From Tessaracoccus lacteus (GTDB lineage: Bacteria; Actinomycetota; Actinomycetes; Propionibacteriales; Propionibacteriaceae): DNA of 64,000 nucleotides. The DNA lies in assembly GCF_029917005.1 (NCBI RefSeq), contig NZ_CP123967.1:1612001-1676000 (forward strand), given 5' to 3'. The position numbers were made by a program, and so were the translations under genes. The notes under the pieces were generated by a model. It ran no database searches, was not told the DNA's origin, and worked only from the letters and a program-made list of their open reading frames with translations. How positions within the stretch are numbered: the stretch's first letter is position 1; the number at the start of each line of letters is the position of its first letter. Shown piece after piece: positions 32,161-42,958 of this stretch.

Positions 32161-35100
32161 GAGCGGCCTCCATCATCAGCTTGGTGGTCTCGGTCTCGGC
32201 GAGCCCGTCGGCCATCGCCATCTCGCGCACGGCCATCAGCCGTGCGAAGTCGCGGGGCAGCACCTTGGTGAAGCGCAGCCCAAGTTCGGCGTCGCTCAGC
32301 TGGAGCAGCGCGTCGGCGACCAGCGAGCCGGTCTCCGCGCGGTGCTCCGTCATGAGCTCGCGGACGCGGGCGAGGTCACCCTCGTTCAGGTCGACGGGGT
32401 CGACCAGTTCTGAGTTCAGCCGCAGCGGGTTCAGGTCGAGGACCCAGGCGACGCCGCCGGACATGCCGGCCGCGAAGTTCCGCCCAGTCGGGCCGAGCAC
32501 GAGAACCTCGCCGCCCGTCATGTACTCGCAGCCGTGGTCGCCGACCCCCTCGACGACCGCAGTCGCCCCGGAGTTGCGGACGCAGAAGCGCTCGCCCACA
32601 AGGCCGCGCAGGAAGAGCTGACCCGACGTCGCGCCGTAGCCGATGACGTTGCCGGCCACGATCTGCGTCGCGGGGTCGAAGTGCACGTCATCCTGCGGGG
32701 TGACGACGAGCCGGCCGCCGGAGAGGCCCTTGCCGAAGTAGTCGTTCGAATCGCCGACCAGCCGCAGCGTCACGCCGCGGGGCAGGAACGCGCCGAAGCT
32801 CTGGCCTCCGGTGCCCTTCAGGGTGAACTCGATGGTGCCGTCGGGCAGTCCCTTGCCGTCGGTGGCCTTGGTCACCTCGTGTCCGAGCATTGTGCCGACC
32901 GTGCGGTCGACGTTGCGGACCCCGAGGCTCTGGCGGACCCGCTCGCCGCGGGCCAGCGCGGGCTCGGCCAGCCGGATCAGTTCGACGTCGAGCTTGGTGT
33001 CGAGACCGTGGTCCTGGCCCTGGATGCGGTGCAGCGCATTGCCGTGCACGTCGTCGACCTTCGTCAGGATCGGCGTGAGGTCGAGGCCCTGCGTCTTCCA
33101 GTGGCCGACGGCCTCGGCGATGTCGAGGACGTCGACGCGGCCGACGGCCTCCTCCAGCGTGCGGAAGCCGAGCTGGGCGAGCAGCTCTCGCACCTCCTCG
33201 GCGATGAACATGAAGAAGTTGACGACGTGATCGGGGTCGCCGTGGAACTTGCCGCGCAGCTCCGGGTTCTGGGTCGCGACGCCGACCGGGCAGGTGTCCT
33301 TGTGACAGACGCGCATCATGACGCAGCCGGACACCACGAGCGGTGCCGTGGCGAACCCGAACTCCTCCGCGCCGAGCAGGGCGGCGACGATGACGTCGCG
33401 GCCGGTCTTGAGCTGCCCGTCGCACTGGACGACGATGCGGTCGCGCAGGCCGTTGAGCAGCAGCGTCTGCTGGGTCTCGGCCAGGCCGAGCTCCCAGGGT
33501 GCGCCCGCGTGCTTGACGGAGGTCAGCGGAGCCGCGCCGGTGCCACCGTCGTGCCCGGAGATGAGCACGACGTCGGCCTTGGCCTTACTGACGCCCGTCG
33601 CGACGGTGCCGACGCCGACCTCGGACACCAGCTTGACGTGCACGCGTGCGACGGGGTTGGCGCACTTCAGGTCGTGGATCAGCTGCTTGAGATCCTCGAT
33701 CGAGTAGATGTCGTGGTGCGGCGGCGGCGAGATGAGGCCGACGCCCGGCGTCGAGTGCCGAGTCTTCGCCACCCAGGGGTAGACCTTCGGGCCGGGCAGC
33801 TGGCCGCCCTCTCCGGGCTTGGCACCCTGCGCCATCTTGATCTGGATGTCGTCGGCGTACGTGAGATACTCCGACGTCACGCCGAAGCGGCCGGAGGCGA
33901 CCTGCTTGATCGCCGAGCGGCGCGCCGGGTCGTGCAGGCGCTCGGGATCCTCGCCGCCCTCGCCCGTGTTCGACTTGCCGCCGATGCGGTTCATCGCGAC
34001 GGCCAGGGTCTGGTGGGCCTCCATCGAGATGGAGCCGTAGCTCATCGCGCCTGTGGAGAACCGCTTGACGATCTCGCTGGCGGGCTCGACCTCGTCGATG
34101 CTGATGGGCTCCCGCTCGGAGAACTTCAGCATGGAGCGGAGCGTCATGATCCGCGAGCTGTTGTCGTTGACGAGCGCCGAATAACGCTTGAAGGCCTGGT
34201 AGTCGCCGGTCTGCGTCGAGTGCTGCAGCCGGAACACCGTCTCGGGGTCGAACAGGTGCGGCTCGCCCTCGCGGCGCCACTGGTATTCGCCGCCCACGGG
34301 CAGCGTGCGGTGCGCCAGCGGGATGCCGTCGCCCGGGTAGGCCAGCTTGTGGCGCGCCTTGATCTCCTTGGCCAGCTCGGCGATGCCTAGTCCGCCGAGG
34401 CGCGACGTGGTGCCGGTGAAGTACTGGTCGACGACCTCCTGGCTCAGCCCGATGCACTCGAAGATCTGCGAGCCGGTGTAGGAGGCGACGGTGCTGATGC
34501 CCATCTTGCTCATCACCTTCAGCACGCCCTTGCTGAGCGCCTTGGCGACGTTGGCGATCGCCTTCTCCGGGGTCACGTTGACGTACATCTCGCGGCGGGC
34601 GAGGTCCTCGGCGGACTCGAACACCAGGTACGGGTTGACCGCGGCGGCTCCGTAGCCGAGCAGCAGCGCGACGTGGTGCACCTCGCGCACGTCGCCCGCC
34701 TCGACGACCAGGCCCACCTGCGTGCGCGTCTTCTGCCGCACGAGGTGATGGTGGATCGCGGCGGTGAGCAGCAGCGAAGGGATGGGAGCCAGGTCGGCGT
34801 TGGAGTGTCGGTCGGACAGCACGATCGCGCGGGCGCCGCCGCGGATGGCCGACGACACCTCCTCGCACAGCTCGTCGATGCGGGCCTGCAGGGCCCGGCC
34901 TCCGCCGGCGACCTTGTAGACCCCCTTGATGACGTGCGCATTGAAGCCGGGCAGCTCGCCATCGCGGTTCATCCGCACGATCTTGGCCAGCTGCTCGGAG
35001 TCGAGGATCGGGCTGGTCATGGTGATCTGGCGGGCCGCGTCGGGGGTCGGCTCGAGCAGGTTCCGCTCGGGGCCGATCTTGGTGGTCAGGCTCGTGACGA

Positions 35101-36682
35101 GCTGCTCACGGATCGCGTCGAGCGGCGGGTTGGTCACCTGAGCGAACAGCTGCTTGAAGTAGTCGAAGATGAGCCGCGGGCGGGAGCTCAGCACCGCGAT
35201 GGGGGTGTCGGTGCCCATCGACCCGATGGCCTCCGCCCCCTGGTTCGCCATGGGAGCGACGAGCTGGCGCAGTTCCTCGTGCGTGTACCCGAACACCTGC
35301 TGGCGTCGGATGACCGAGCTGTGCGAGTGGACGATGTGCGCGCGGGTCGGCAGCTTGTCGAGCTCGATCTTCTGCTCGGCGACCCACCTGCGGTAGGGGT
35401 GCTGCGAGGCAAGCGCGCCCTTGACGTCCTCGTCGGAGAGGACGCGGTGCCGCTCCAGGTCGAGCAGGAGCATGCGGCCGGGCTGCAGCCGCCCCTTGCG
35501 GACGACGTCCCTGGACTCGATCGGCAGGACACCCGCCTCGGAGGCGAACACCACGAGCCCGTCCACGGTCTCCCAGTAGCGGCCGGGGCGCAGGCCGTTA
35601 CGGTCGAGCGTGGCGCCGATGATGGACCCGTCGGTGAAGGTCATGCAGGCCGGGCCGTCCCAGGGCTCCATGATCATCGAGTGGTACTCGTAGAACGCGC
35701 GGCGCTCCGGGTCCATCTCCGCGTGGCCCTCCCAGGCCTCGGGGATCATCATGAGCACGGCGTGCGGCAGCGAACGGCCGCCGAGGTGCAGCAGCTCGAG
35801 CACCTCGTCGAAGGACGCGGAGTCGGAGCCCTCGGGGGTGCAGATCGGGAACAGTGCGTCGACGCCGCCGGGGAACTTCTCGGAGGTGAGGAGGGCCTCG
35901 CGGGCGCGCATCCAGTTGCGGTTGCCACGCACGGTGTTGATCTCGCCGTTGTGGGCGATCATGCGGTACGGGTGCGCCAGCTCCCAGGCCGGGAAGGTGT
36001 TGGTCGAGAAGCGCGAGTGGACCAGCGCAAGGGCCGACGCCATGCGCTCGTCGTGCAGCTCGGGGAAGACCTCCTCCAGCTGGGCCGTGGTCAGCATGCC
36101 CTTGTAGACGAGCGTGCGGGCGGACAGCGAGGAGAAGTAGACGCCCGCCTCGTGCTGGGCGCGGCGCCGGAGCACGAACGCGAAGCGGTCCAGCTCGATG
36201 CCGGACTGGCCGTCGCGGCCGGCGACGATCAGGTGCTCGAAGTGCGGCATGGCGCCGATCGAGATGGGCGACAGCGTGCCGGTCTCGACGGGGACGTCCC
36301 GCCAGCCGAGCACGTCCAGCTCGACCTCCTCGGCGATGGCCTCGATCCGGCTGCGCGCCTCGGCGCGCTCGGCCTCGTCGACGGGCATGAACGCCATGCC
36401 GACGGCGTACTCGCCGAGGTCGGGGAGCTTGACTCCCGCGACGTCGCGGAGGAACTTGTGGGGGACCTGGATCAGGATGCCCGCGCCGTCGCCGGCCGCC
36501 TCGTCCGCGCCGGTGGCGCCGCGATGGTCGAGGTTGCGCAGGGCCTCGAGGCCCTTCGACACGATGTCGTGGGTCGGTACCCCGTCGAGGCGTGCCACGA
36601 AGGCGACGCCGCAGGCGTCATGCTCGTACGCCGGGTCATAGAGACCCACCTTGGCCCGCTGGGGAAAAACACTGTGGGACAT
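32153..36682 (-). CDS. gltB: Glutamate synthase, large subunit
   Basis: The 1509-residue protein has a class II glutamine amidotransferase domain at the N-terminus with Cys24 (HDACGVAF) as the nucleophile exposed after removal of a 23-residue propeptide, a central domain, the FMN-binding synthase domain ([10 protein letters not shown], then [19 protein letters not shown] and [14 protein letters not shown]), the 3Fe-4S cysteines ([13 protein letters not shown]) and a C-terminal beta-helix. It is full length for bacterial GltB. GAGGAGGA precedes the ATG. A possible GlnR box lies upstream, which would match nitrogen control. Confidence 0.97.
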   Translation of the reverse strand: MSHSVFPQRAKVGLYDPAYEHDACGVAFVARLDGVPTHDIVSKGLEALRNLDHRGATGADEAAGDGAGILIQVPHKFLRDVAGVKLPDLGEYAVGMAFMPVDEAERAEARSRIEAIAEEVELDVLGWRDVPVETGTLSPISIGAMPHFEHLIVAGRDGQSGIELDRFAFVLRRRAQHEAGVYFSSLSARTLVYKGMLTTAQLEEVFPELHDERMASALALVHSRFSTNTFPAWELAHPYRMIAHNGEINTVRGNRNWMRAREALLTSEKFPGGVDALFPICTPEGSDSASFDEVLELLHLGGRSLPHAVLMMIPEAWEGHAEMDPERRAFYEYHSMIMEPWDGPACMTFTDGSIIGATLDRNGLRPGRYWETVDGLVVFASEAGVLPIESRDVVRKGRLQPGRMLLLDLERHRVLSDEDVKGALASQHPYRRWVAEQKIELDKLPTRAHIVHSHSSVIRRQQVFGYTHEELRQLVAPMANQGAEAIGSMGTDTPIAVLSSRPRLIFDYFKQLFAQVTNPPLDAIREQLVTSLTTKIGPERNLLEPTPDAARQITMTSPILDSEQLAKIVRMNRDGELPGFNAHVIKGVYKVAGGGRALQARIDELCEEVSSAIRGGARAIVLSDRHSNADLAPIPSLLLTAAIHHHLVRQKTRTQVGLVVEAGDVREVHHVALLLGYGAAAVNPYLVFESAEDLARREMYVNVTPEKAIANVAKALSKGVLKVMSKMGISTVASYTGSQIFECIGLSQEVVDQYFTGTTSRLGGLGIAELAKEIKARHKLAYPGDGIPLAHRTLPVGGEYQWRREGEPHLFDPETVFRLQHSTQTGDYQAFKRYSALVNDNSSRIMTLRSMLKFSEREPISIDEVEPASEIVKRFSTGAMSYGSISMEAHQTLAVAMNRIGGKSNTGEGGEDPERLHDPARRSAIKQVASGRFGVTSEYLTYADDIQIKMAQGAKPGEGGQLPGPKVYPWVAKTRHSTPGVGLISPPPHHDIYSIEDLKQLIHDLKCANPVARVHVKLVSEVGVGTVATGVSKAKADVVLISGHDGGTGAAPLTSVKHAGAPWELGLAETQQTLLLNGLRDRIVVQCDGQLKTGRDVIVAALLGAEEFGFATAPLVVSGCVMMRVCHKDTCPVGVATQNPELRGKFHGDPDHVVNFFMFIAEEVRELLAQLGFRTLEEAVGRVDVLDIAEAVGHWKTQGLDLTPILTKVDDVHGNALHRIQGQDHGLDTKLDVELIRLAEPALARGERVRQSLGVRNVDRTVGTMLGHEVTKATDGKGLPDGTIEFTLKGTGGQSFGAFLPRGVTLRLVGDSNDYFGKGLSGGRLVVTPQDDVHFDPATQIVAGNVIGYGATSGQLFLRGLVGERFCVRNSGATAVVEGVGDHGCEYMTGGEVLVLGPTGRNFAAGMSGGVAWVLDLNPLRLNSELVDPVDLNEGDLARVRELMTEHRAETGSLVADALLQLSDAELGLRFTKVLPRDFARLMAVREMAMADGLAETETTKLMMEAAHG

Positions 36683-36805
36683 GGGCGGGTCCTCCTCGAG
36701 GGTCGGTGGGCACGCGTCCGCTCACGCGGCAGCGTGCAAACATTACGGCCAGCAGTTCTGCACGACAATCCAGTCTCACCGAGCGGGCGGCCGGTTTGCC
36801 AGGTT

Positions 36806-36821
36806 GTAACGAACCCGCAAC
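36806..36821. promoter_or_regulatory. Possible GlnR box upstream of gltB
   Basis: GTAAC-N6-GCAAC fits the actinobacterial GlnR half-box pattern GTNAC-N6-GNAAC. It lies 124-139 nt before the gltB start, within the only sizeable gap between trpA and gltB. Only one a/b pair is seen, so confidence is limited. Confidence 0.4.
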
Positions 36822-36824
36822 AAC

Positions 36825-36856
36825 TGATCCCCCGGGCCGGCCGGGACACGGGATCA
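36825..36856. terminator. Inverted repeat between trpA and gltB
   Basis: TGATCCC and GGGATCA enclose an 18-nt GC-rich loop that can itself pair (CCGG). It begins 10 nt past the trpA stop, so it may end the trp operon transcript. Confidence 0.5.
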
Positions 36857-36866
36857 GTCGCCGGGA

Positions 36867-37715
36867 TCAAGGGCGGGCGCTCGCGACGCCCGCGGCCAGT
36901 TCGCCCGACAGCGCCCGCAGGCGCCGCAGGTCCCCCGGCATGTCTGCCCCGTCGGAGTCCAGGCACTTGAGCAGCGCCGAGCCGACGATCACGAGGTCAG
37001 CGTAGCCGCCGATCTCGGCCGCCTGCGCCCCGTTGCTCACGCCGAGACCGATGCCGACCGGGACGGTCGGGTCGATGGCGCGGGCGCGTCCCACGATCAC
37101 GGGCGCGGCGTCGGAGGTGGCGGAGCGCGCTCCGGTGACGCCCATCACGCTGGTGGCGTACACCCAGCCACGGCACGATCCCATCGTGAGCGCGATGCGC
37201 TCGTCGGTGGAGCTGGGGGCGATCAGGAACACCCTGTCGAGGTTGTGCGCGTCGCTGGCCTCGAACCACTCCGGACAGTCGTCCGGGGGCAGGTCCGGGG
37301 TGATGACGCCGCGGCCGCCAGCAGAGGCCAGGTCGCGGGCGAACCGGTCGGGGCCGTAGGCCTCGATCAGGTTCCAGTAGGTCATCACCATCGGGGCGGC
37401 GCCGGTCGCGGCGACCGTCTCCGCGGCGGTGAACGCGTCGCGCGTGTGGACCCCGCGCGCCCTTGCCTTCACGGTGGCGTGCTGGATGACCAGCCCGTCC
37501 ATCAGCGGATCGGAGTACGGGATGCCGATCTCGACGATGTCGGCGCCGCGGCCGTCGCTGCCCTCGACCACGGCACGGAAAGCCTCCATCGACTGCGCGA
37601 CGCACGGGTAGCCGACGGGGAGGTAGCCGACGAGCGCCGGTCGCCCCGCATCGAGGCAGGAGCTGACGACAGCGCCGGTGTTGCCCAGCCGGGCGGCGTC
37701 GGTGAAGCTGCTCAT
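36867..37715 (-). CDS. trpA: Tryptophan synthase alpha subunit
   Basis: The 282-residue TIM-barrel enzyme splits indole-3-glycerol phosphate to indole, which passes to TrpB. Catalytic Glu and Asp lie in [14 protein letters not shown]; phosphate-binding loops include GVTGARS and [17 protein letters not shown] lies 7 nt before the ATG, which overlaps the trpB stop by ATGA. It is last in the operon. Confidence 0.96.
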   Translation of the reverse strand: MSSFTDAARLGNTGAVVSSCLDAGRPALVGYLPVGYPCVAQSMEAFRAVVEGSDGRGADIVEIGIPYSDPLMDGLVIQHATVKARARGVHTRDAFTAAETVAATGAAPMVMTYWNLIEAYGPDRFARDLASAGGRGVITPDLPPDDCPEWFEASDAHNLDRVFLIAPSSTDERIALTMGSCRGWVYATSVMGVTGARSATSDAAPVIVGRARAIDPTVPVGIGLGVSNGAQAAEIGGYADLVIVGSALLKCLDSDGADMPGDLRRLRALSGELAAGVASARP

Positions 37716-38947
37716 TCCAGACCTCCAACGGTCTTGTCCGGCACGCCGGGCAGCCCGAACCAGTCGAACGCCGTCGCCACGTCCTTGTCGCCGCGGCCCG
37801 ACAGGCACACGAGGATCTTCGGGTGCAGGTCCGGGCGCTCCTGAGCCAGTCGCAGCCCGAGCCGCTTCGCGCCGGCGACCGCGTGGGCCGACTCGATGGC
37901 CGGGATGATGCCCTCGGTGCGGGTCAGCTGCTTGAACGCATCCATGGCGTCCGCGTCGGTGACCGGTTCGTAGACCGCACGGCCGGTGGTGGCCAGCCAG
38001 GCGTGCTCGGGGCCGACACCCGGGTAGTCGAGGCCGGCCGAGATGGAGTGCGACTCGATGGTCTGCCCCTCCTCGTCCTGCAGGACATAGGTGCGGGCGC
38101 CGTGCAGCACGCCGGGGCTGCCCGCCGTGATCGTCGCCGCGTGGCGCCCGGTGGCGATCCCCTCGCCCTCGGCCTCGAATCCGTAGAGGCCGACGGACGG
38201 ATCCTCGATGAAGTCGTAGAACATGCCGATGGCGTTGCTGCCGCCCCCGACGCAGGCTGCAACATAGTCGGGCAGGCCTCCGTGCTCGGCGATCATCTGG
38301 CGCCGCGCCTCCGTGGAGATCACCCGCTGCAGCTCGCGCACGAGGTACGGGAACGGGTGGGGGCCGCCGACGGTGCCGATGAGGTAGTGCGTGTCCTCGA
38401 CCGTGGTGACCCAGTCGCGCATCGCCTCGTTCATGGCGTCCTTGAGCGTCCTGGAGCCGGCGGCCACGGCGTAGACCTCCGCGCCGAGTAGCTGCATCCG
38501 GGCGACGTTCAGCGCCTGACGCTGCGTGTCGACCTCCCCCATGTAGACGCGGCACTCGAGTCCGAGCAGGGCGGCGGCGGTTGCGGTGGCCACGCCGTGT
38601 TGGCCGGCGCCGGTCTCCGCGATGACGCGGGTCTTGCCCATCCGCTTGGTGAGCAGGGCCTGGCCGAGCACGTTGTTGATTTTGTGCGCGCCGGTGTGGT
38701 TCAGGTCCTCGCGCTTGAGCAGGATCGTGGCGTTGCCGCACTGCCGCGAGAAGTTCCCCGCGACGGTGATGGGTGTCGGACGGCCCGAGTAATCGCGCTG
38801 CAGCTTCTCGAGCTCCGCGTGGTAGCTGGGGTCCGCCCAGGCTGCGTCGAAGGCCTCCGTGAGCTCCGCCAGCGCAGCCTGGAGTGCCTCGGGGACGAAA
38901 CGCCCCCCGAACTGGCCGAAGTGTCCCGTGTCGGTCGGCAGGCTCAT
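37712..38947 (-). CDS. trpB: Tryptophan synthase beta subunit
   Basis: The 411-residue PLP enzyme joins indole and serine to tryptophan. The PLP lysine sits in [11 protein letters not shown], the catalytic Glu in [10 protein letters not shown], and the glycine-rich phosphate loop in [10 protein letters not shown]. The length is normal. It overlaps trpC and trpA by 4 bp each, fitting the tight alpha-beta stoichiometry. Confidence 0.97.
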   Translation of the reverse strand: MSLPTDTGHFGQFGGRFVPEALQAALAELTEAFDAAWADPSYHAELEKLQRDYSGRPTPITVAGNFSRQCGNATILLKREDLNHTGAHKINNVLGQALLTKRMGKTRVIAETGAGQHGVATATAAALLGLECRVYMGEVDTQRQALNVARMQLLGAEVYAVAAGSRTLKDAMNEAMRDWVTTVEDTHYLIGTVGGPHPFPYLVRELQRVISTEARRQMIAEHGGLPDYVAACVGGGSNAIGMFYDFIEDPSVGLYGFEAEGEGIATGRHAATITAGSPGVLHGARTYVLQDEEGQTIESHSISAGLDYPGVGPEHAWLATTGRAVYEPVTDADAMDAFKQLTRTEGIIPAIESAHAVAGAKRLGLRLAQERPDLHPKILVCLSGRGDKDVATAFDWFGLPGVPDKTVGGLE

Positions 38948-39738
38948 CGGATGCCCCTTTCTGCGGCCGCCATGAACTCGGAGATCGCCGCGGCGGGGTC
39001 GCCGTGGCGGACGAGCGCCTCCCCCACCAGGATGGCGTCGGCTCCCTGCGAGGCGAGGAGTTCCACGTCGGCGGCGGTGAGGATGCCGGACTCGGCCACC
39101 TTGACGGCGTCGGAGCCGATGCGTCCGGCCAGCGCCCCGAAGGCCGCCAGGTCGACGTCGAGCGTCTTGAGGTTGCGGTTGTTGACGCCGATCACCTCGG
39201 CACCGGCTTCGAGCGCGCGGTCGACCTCCTCTGCGGTGTGCGTCTCGACGAGAGCCGTCATGCCGAGGTCGGACGTCAGGGTGAGGAAGCTCCTCAGGTG
39301 AGCGTCGTCGAGGGCCGCGACGATGAGCAGCACGAGGTCCGCTCCGTGGGCGCGGGCCTCAAAGAACTGGTACTCGTCGATCATGAAGTCCTTGCGCAAC
39401 ACCGGCACGTCGACGCGGGCGCGCACGGCGTCCAGGTCGTCGAGCCTGCCGTTGAAGCGGCGCTGCTCGGTGAGGACGGAGATCGCCGCCGCGCCGCCCG
39501 CCGCGTAAGAGGCGGCGAGTTCCGCCGGGTCGGCGATGTCGGCCAGGTGTCCCTTGGACGGCGAGCTGCGCTTGACCTCGGAGATCACGGCCAGGCGCGG
39601 GTCGCGCAGTCGGGGGACGATCTCCAGGGGCGCGGGCGCACTCTCCGCGGCGCGCCGCACATCGGCGAGCGGGGTGAGTGCGGTACGGGCGTGGAGGTCT
39701 TCGCGGACTCCGGCGATGATGTCGTCGAGGACGGTCAC
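38944..39738 (-). CDS. trpC: Indole-3-glycerol phosphate synthase
   Basis: The 264-residue TIM barrel carries [24 protein letters not shown] and VNNRNLKTL, followed by VAESGI and [12 protein letters not shown], all standard TrpC motifs. The GTG start overlaps the stop of the small HGxxPAAW gene (GTGA), so the long open frame upstream is not part of the protein. Confidence 0.96.
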   Translation of the reverse strand: MTVLDDIIAGVREDLHARTALTPLADVRRAAESAPAPLEIVPRLRDPRLAVISEVKRSSPSKGHLADIADPAELAASYAAGGAAAISVLTEQRRFNGRLDDLDAVRARVDVPVLRKDFMIDEYQFFEARAHGADLVLLIVAALDDAHLRSFLTLTSDLGMTALVETHTAEEVDRALEAGAEVIGVNNRNLKTLDVDLAAFGALAGRIGSDAVKVAESGILTAADVELLASQGADAILVGEALVRHGDPAAAISEFMAAAERGIR

Positions 39739-39941
39739 GGTTGGCCGAAGCCCATGGTCTTCATGACCATGGTGACGAGGCAAGCGACCAGGATCACGGC
39801 AGCGCCGGTGATGACGAGCGGCCAGCTGGGACCGATCATGGCCGCGATGGCGACCAGCACGAAGCCGATCGCGACGCCGACAGAGCCGACCCAGGCCGCA
39901 GGGCTCCGCCCGTGGTGGTAGTACTTCGCGGTACGCGCCAT
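39735..39941 (-). CDS. HGxxPAAW-family small membrane protein
   Basis: The 68-residue protein has the family motif HGRSPAAW at residues 10-17 and two membrane helices. It is found in many actinobacterial trp operons; function unknown. It sits between the Trp-associated membrane protein gene and trpC, and GAGAGG precedes the ATG. Confidence 0.9.
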   Translation of the reverse strand: MARTAKYYHHGRSPAAWVGSVGVAIGFVLVAIAAMIGPSWPLVITGAAVILVACLVTMVMKTMGFGQP

Positions 39942-39994
39942 CGCTCAGCCTCTCTGGTTTGGTCGGATCGCTGACTCCGGTGAGCCTACCGCCA

Positions 39995-40399
39995 TCAGGC
40001 GGCGCGGTCAGGCCGTTGTTCATCCCCGGTGGTGGTCGGGTCGAGGCCAGCATCCATGGCCGACCAGTCGTCGAGGCGCCGCTCGGCGGCGGGCGAACGA
40101 CGGACCCAGCGCGGCCCCCACACGACGACGCCGAGCAGCCCGGCCGCCGCGACGGCGAAGCCCGCGCCGACGATCCACGCCCCGAGCGAGACGGCCCACC
40201 CCAGCCCCGCCACCGACAGCGCGGTGACCGCGACGCCGAGGACCCGCAGTGCGGTGCGGTACAGCATGAGGCTCAGCGCGAGGCCGGCCAGGACCGCCAG
40301 CGCCGGCCCGATGAGCGGCGACGACGCCGCCTGCGAGCCGAGGGTGGCCAGTAGCGCCCCGGCCATGGCCACGAGTGTCGCGGGCGCGCGCCCCGTCAT
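39995..40399 (-). CDS. Trp biosynthesis-associated membrane protein (TIGR02234-like)
   Basis: The 134-residue protein has three or four membrane helices (about residues 5-25, 30-48, 55-72, 76-95) and a charged tail. Its place directly after trpE, with an ATGA overlap, and its topology match the actinobacterial family of proteins linked to tryptophan biosynthesis. No enzymatic motif is present. A role in export or regulation is possible but unknown. Confidence 0.85.
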   Translation of the reverse strand: MTGRAPATLVAMAGALLATLGSQAASSPLIGPALAVLAGLALSLMLYRTALRVLGVAVTALSVAGLGWAVSLGAWIVGAGFAVAAAGLLGVVVWGPRWVRRSPAAERRLDDWSAMDAGLDPTTTGDEQRPDRAA

Positions 40400-41889
40400 A
40401 CGGGCGCCACCATGGCCTCTGCCCTCCCGATGGCCGTGATGACCGCCCTGGCCTTGTGCGAGCACTCCGCGTCCTCGAGTTCCGGGACCGAGTCGGCGAC
40501 GATCCCGGCTCCCGCCTGGACGTGCGCCACGCCGTCGGCGATCAGCGCGGTGCGGATGGCGATGGCCACGTCGGCATTGCCCGCGAAGTCGAAGTACCCG
40601 ACCACTCCCCCGTAGAGCGCGCGTCGGCTCACCTCGAGCCGGTCGATGATCTCCATCGCCCGCACCTTCGGGGCGCCGGACAGAGTGCCGGCCGGGAAGC
40701 AGCTGAGCACCGCGTCGAGACCTGTGGCTCCCTCCCGGAGGCGACCGGAGACCGCGGCCTCCAGGTGCATGATGTGCGAGTAGCGGCGGACCTTCATGAA
40801 CTCGTGCACGGTGACGCTGCCGGGGGCGCAGATCCGACCGAGATCGTTGCGCCCGAGGTCGACGAGCATGAGGTGCTCCGCCTTCTCCTTCGGATCGGCG
40901 AGCAGCTCCTCGGCGAGGCGGCGGTCGGCCTCGGGCGTGGCCCCGCGCGGACGGGACCCGGCGATCGGCCGGGTGGTCGCGACGCGGTCTTGCACCGTCA
41001 CCAGGGCTTCGGGGCTGGACCCGACGACGTCGAAGCCCGGCAGCCTCAGCAGGTACAGGTAGGGACTCGGGTTGGTCAGGCGCAGCGCCCGGTAGACCTC
41101 GAACGCATCGGCGCTGGTCGGCACGTCGAAGCGCTGCGACACGACGATCTGGAAGGCCTCCCCCGCGCGGATCTCCTCCTTCGCCTCCTCGACGATCGCG
41201 CGGTACTCCTCGGAGGAGCGCTGGCGGATCACGGTGGGCGTGCGGGGCTCGCCCTCCTGCACGACGAGGCTCGCCCGAGGGCGCCTCAGCTGGGCGGCCA
41301 TGTCCTCGATGGCGCCCACGGCAGTGTGGTAGGCGCGCTCGACGCCCTCGTCGGTGCCGTCGAAGTTGATGGCGTTGGCCACGAGCCACAGCTCGCCGCG
41401 GTGGTGGTCGAGGATGGCGAGCTCGCTGGCGAGCATCATGACGAGCTCGGGGCGGCCGAGGTCGTCGGTCGTGGTGTTGGGCAGCCTCTCGAGCCGCCGC
41501 ACGACGTCGTAGCCGAGATAGCCGACCATGCCGGCGTGGAACGGCGGGAGCCCAGTCTCTGGCGGGGTGGCGAGCTCGGCGAGCGTGGCGCGGAGCACCT
41601 CGAGAGGGTCGCCGTCGTCAGGGATGCCCACGAGCTCACGGCCGATCCAGGCGGCGTGGCCGTCCCCCTCGGTGAGCGTCGCGGCGGCGCGGACGCCGAC
41701 GAACGACCAGCGCGACCAGACCCCACCGTCGGCCGACTCGAACAGGAAGGTGCCCTCCCTGCCGCCGCAGAGCTGCTGGTAGAGGGCGACGGGTGTCTGG
41801 TCGTCGGCAAGCAGCCGCGCGTGGACGGAGATGACCCGGCGCGTCCTGGCCTGCTCGGTGAACTCCTCGAGCGTGGGCGAGATGATCAT
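40396..41889 (-). CDS. trpE: Anthranilate synthase component I
   Basis: The 497-residue protein converts chorismate to anthranilate with ammonia or with the glutaminase subunit TrpG. The chorismate-binding domain shows [29 protein letters not shown] and [17 protein letters not shown]. The feedback site region LLESADG appears as LFESADGG near residue 50. trpG and trpD are not in this window. It overlaps hisI and the following membrane gene by 4 bp each. Confidence 0.96.
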   Translation of the reverse strand: MIISPTLEEFTEQARTRRVISVHARLLADDQTPVALYQQLCGGREGTFLFESADGGVWSRWSFVGVRAAATLTEGDGHAAWIGRELVGIPDDGDPLEVLRATLAELATPPETGLPPFHAGMVGYLGYDVVRRLERLPNTTTDDLGRPELVMMLASELAILDHHRGELWLVANAINFDGTDEGVERAYHTAVGAIEDMAAQLRRPRASLVVQEGEPRTPTVIRQRSSEEYRAIVEEAKEEIRAGEAFQIVVSQRFDVPTSADAFEVYRALRLTNPSPYLYLLRLPGFDVVGSSPEALVTVQDRVATTRPIAGSRPRGATPEADRRLAEELLADPKEKAEHLMLVDLGRNDLGRICAPGSVTVHEFMKVRRYSHIMHLEAAVSGRLREGATGLDAVLSCFPAGTLSGAPKVRAMEIIDRLEVSRRALYGGVVGYFDFAGNADVAIAIRTALIADGVAHVQAGAGIVADSVPELEDAECSHKARAVITAIGRAEAMVAPV

Positions 41890-42212
41890 GCGGCGCCGCC
41901 GTCGTTCAGCTCCGTGAAGAAGCAGGTGCGGTTGCCGGTGTGGCAGGCGGCCCCCGTCTGGTTGACCGTCAGGAGGATGGTGTCGCCGTCGCAGTCCAGC
42001 TCGACCTTCACGACACTCTGGTGGTGCCCGGAGGTCTCTCCCTTGACCCAGTACTCATGGCGGGACCGCGACCAGTAGGTGGCCCTGCCTGTGGCGAGGG
42101 TACGGCGCAGGGCCTCGGCATCCATCCAGGCCAGCATCAGGACCTCCCTGGTGTCGGCGTCTTGGGCGATCGCGGGCATGAGGCCGTCCGCGTTGAAGGT
42201 GAGCTCTGGCAT
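41886..42212 (-). CDS. hisI: Phosphoribosyl-AMP cyclohydrolase
   Basis: The 108-residue enzyme opens the adenine ring of PR-AMP in histidine biosynthesis. Motifs [27 protein letters not shown] and the zinc-binding [11 protein letters not shown] plus GAACHTG are present. As the first gene of the operon it joins a histidine step to the trp genes, an arrangement common in Actinobacteria. CACAAT, a near-consensus -10, lies 7 nt before the ATG, so the mRNA may lack a leader. Confidence 0.95.
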   Translation of the reverse strand: MPELTFNADGLMPAIAQDADTREVLMLAWMDAEALRRTLATGRATYWSRSRHEYWVKGETSGHHQSVVKVELDCDGDTILLTVNQTGAACHTGNRTCFFTELNDGGAA

Positions 42213-42273
42213 GGGCCCTATTGTGCCCCGCGCATTCCCGGATGTCGCGTCCGCCGGGTTGGCTCAGAGTGTC

Positions 42274-42279
42274 TAGTCT
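42274..42279 (+). promoter_or_regulatory. -10 hexamer for a leaderless start at 42287
   Basis: TAGTCT then 7 nt then ATG. Confidence 0.6.
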
Positions 42280-42286
42280 TGTGCCC

Positions 42287-42895
42287 ATGACCCTCGCCCG
42301 ACGCCAACGCGCTGCCCTGGCCGACCTCCTCGAGGAGCTCGGCCCCTTCGCCCCGACCGAGTGTGCGGGGTGGCAGACCCAGGACCTCGCCGCTCACCTT
42401 TACGTGCGCGAGCACAAGCTCGGCGCGCTGCCTGGCATCGGCTCGGAGAAGTTCGCGCCGAGGACCGAGCGCATCCAGCGCGAGACGCTCCACGAGCTTG
42501 GCTACCCGGCCCTGGTCGAGGCCATCCGCACGCCCGGCTGGATCATGTTCCCGGTCGACAACCTGGTCAACTCGGGCGAGTACTTCATGCATCACGAGGA
42601 TGTGCTGCGCGCCAACGGGCGCGTCCAGGTGCTGAGGCCCGGCGACCAGCGCGACCTGTGGCCGATAACCAAGGTGCTGGCCCGCAAAACGAACATGCAG
42701 TTCAAGGGGCACGTCCGGCTGCAGCGCACCGACACGGGCGAGGTGGCCCAGCTCGGGCGCGGCCCGAAGCCCCTGACGATCGCCGGGCTGCCGTCCGAGA
42801 TCCTGCTGCACCTGAGCGGGCGCAAGGCCGACGTCGCCGTCACGGGCGAGCCCGCCGTCGTGGAGGCCTGGCAGAAGGCGATCAAGGGACTCTGA
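42287..42895 (+). CDS. TIGR03085-like protein (DinB/mycothiol-dependent maleylpyruvate isomerase-like)
   Basis: The 202-residue protein starts MTLARRQRAALADLLEE. The helical bundle with CAGWQTQDLAAHLYVRE and YFMHHEDVLRANG matches the metal-binding helical family that includes mycothiol-dependent maleylpyruvate isomerase; the paired His residues would bind the metal. The substrate is unknown. It is convergent with the S9 peptidase gene, with a perfect hairpin between. Confidence 0.82.
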   Translation: MTLARRQRAALADLLEELGPFAPTECAGWQTQDLAAHLYVREHKLGALPGIGSEKFAPRTERIQRETLHELGYPALVEAIRTPGWIMFPVDNLVNSGEYFMHHEDVLRANGRVQVLRPGDQRDLWPITKVLARKTNMQFKGHVRLQRTDTGEVAQLGRGPKPLTIAGLPSEILLHLSGRKADVAVTGEPAVVEAWQKAIKGL

Positions 42896-42911
42896 GTCCG
42901 ACCCGACGCCT

Positions 42912-42944
42912 GACGGCCCGTCCCCTGCCGGGGGACGGGCCGTC
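42912..42944. terminator. Perfect bidirectional hairpin between convergent genes
   Basis: GACGGCCCGTCCCC and GGGGACGGGCCGTC pair over 14 bases with the 5-nt loop TGCCG. It lies midway between the two stop codons (42895 and 42959). Confidence 0.82.
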
Positions 42945-42958
42945 GCATGTCCGGGGCG

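Noticed and set aside
36867-38741. A 624-residue frame ending in trpA, suggesting a fusion protein
   Set aside because: The upstream part is the antisense-like shifted frame of trpB. A GGAGG site and the ATGA overlap place the trpA start at 37715.
42213-42286. A possible trp or his attenuator upstream of hisI
   Set aside because: There is no leader peptide with Trp or His codons and no alternative hairpins; hisI itself appears to be leaderless or nearly so.
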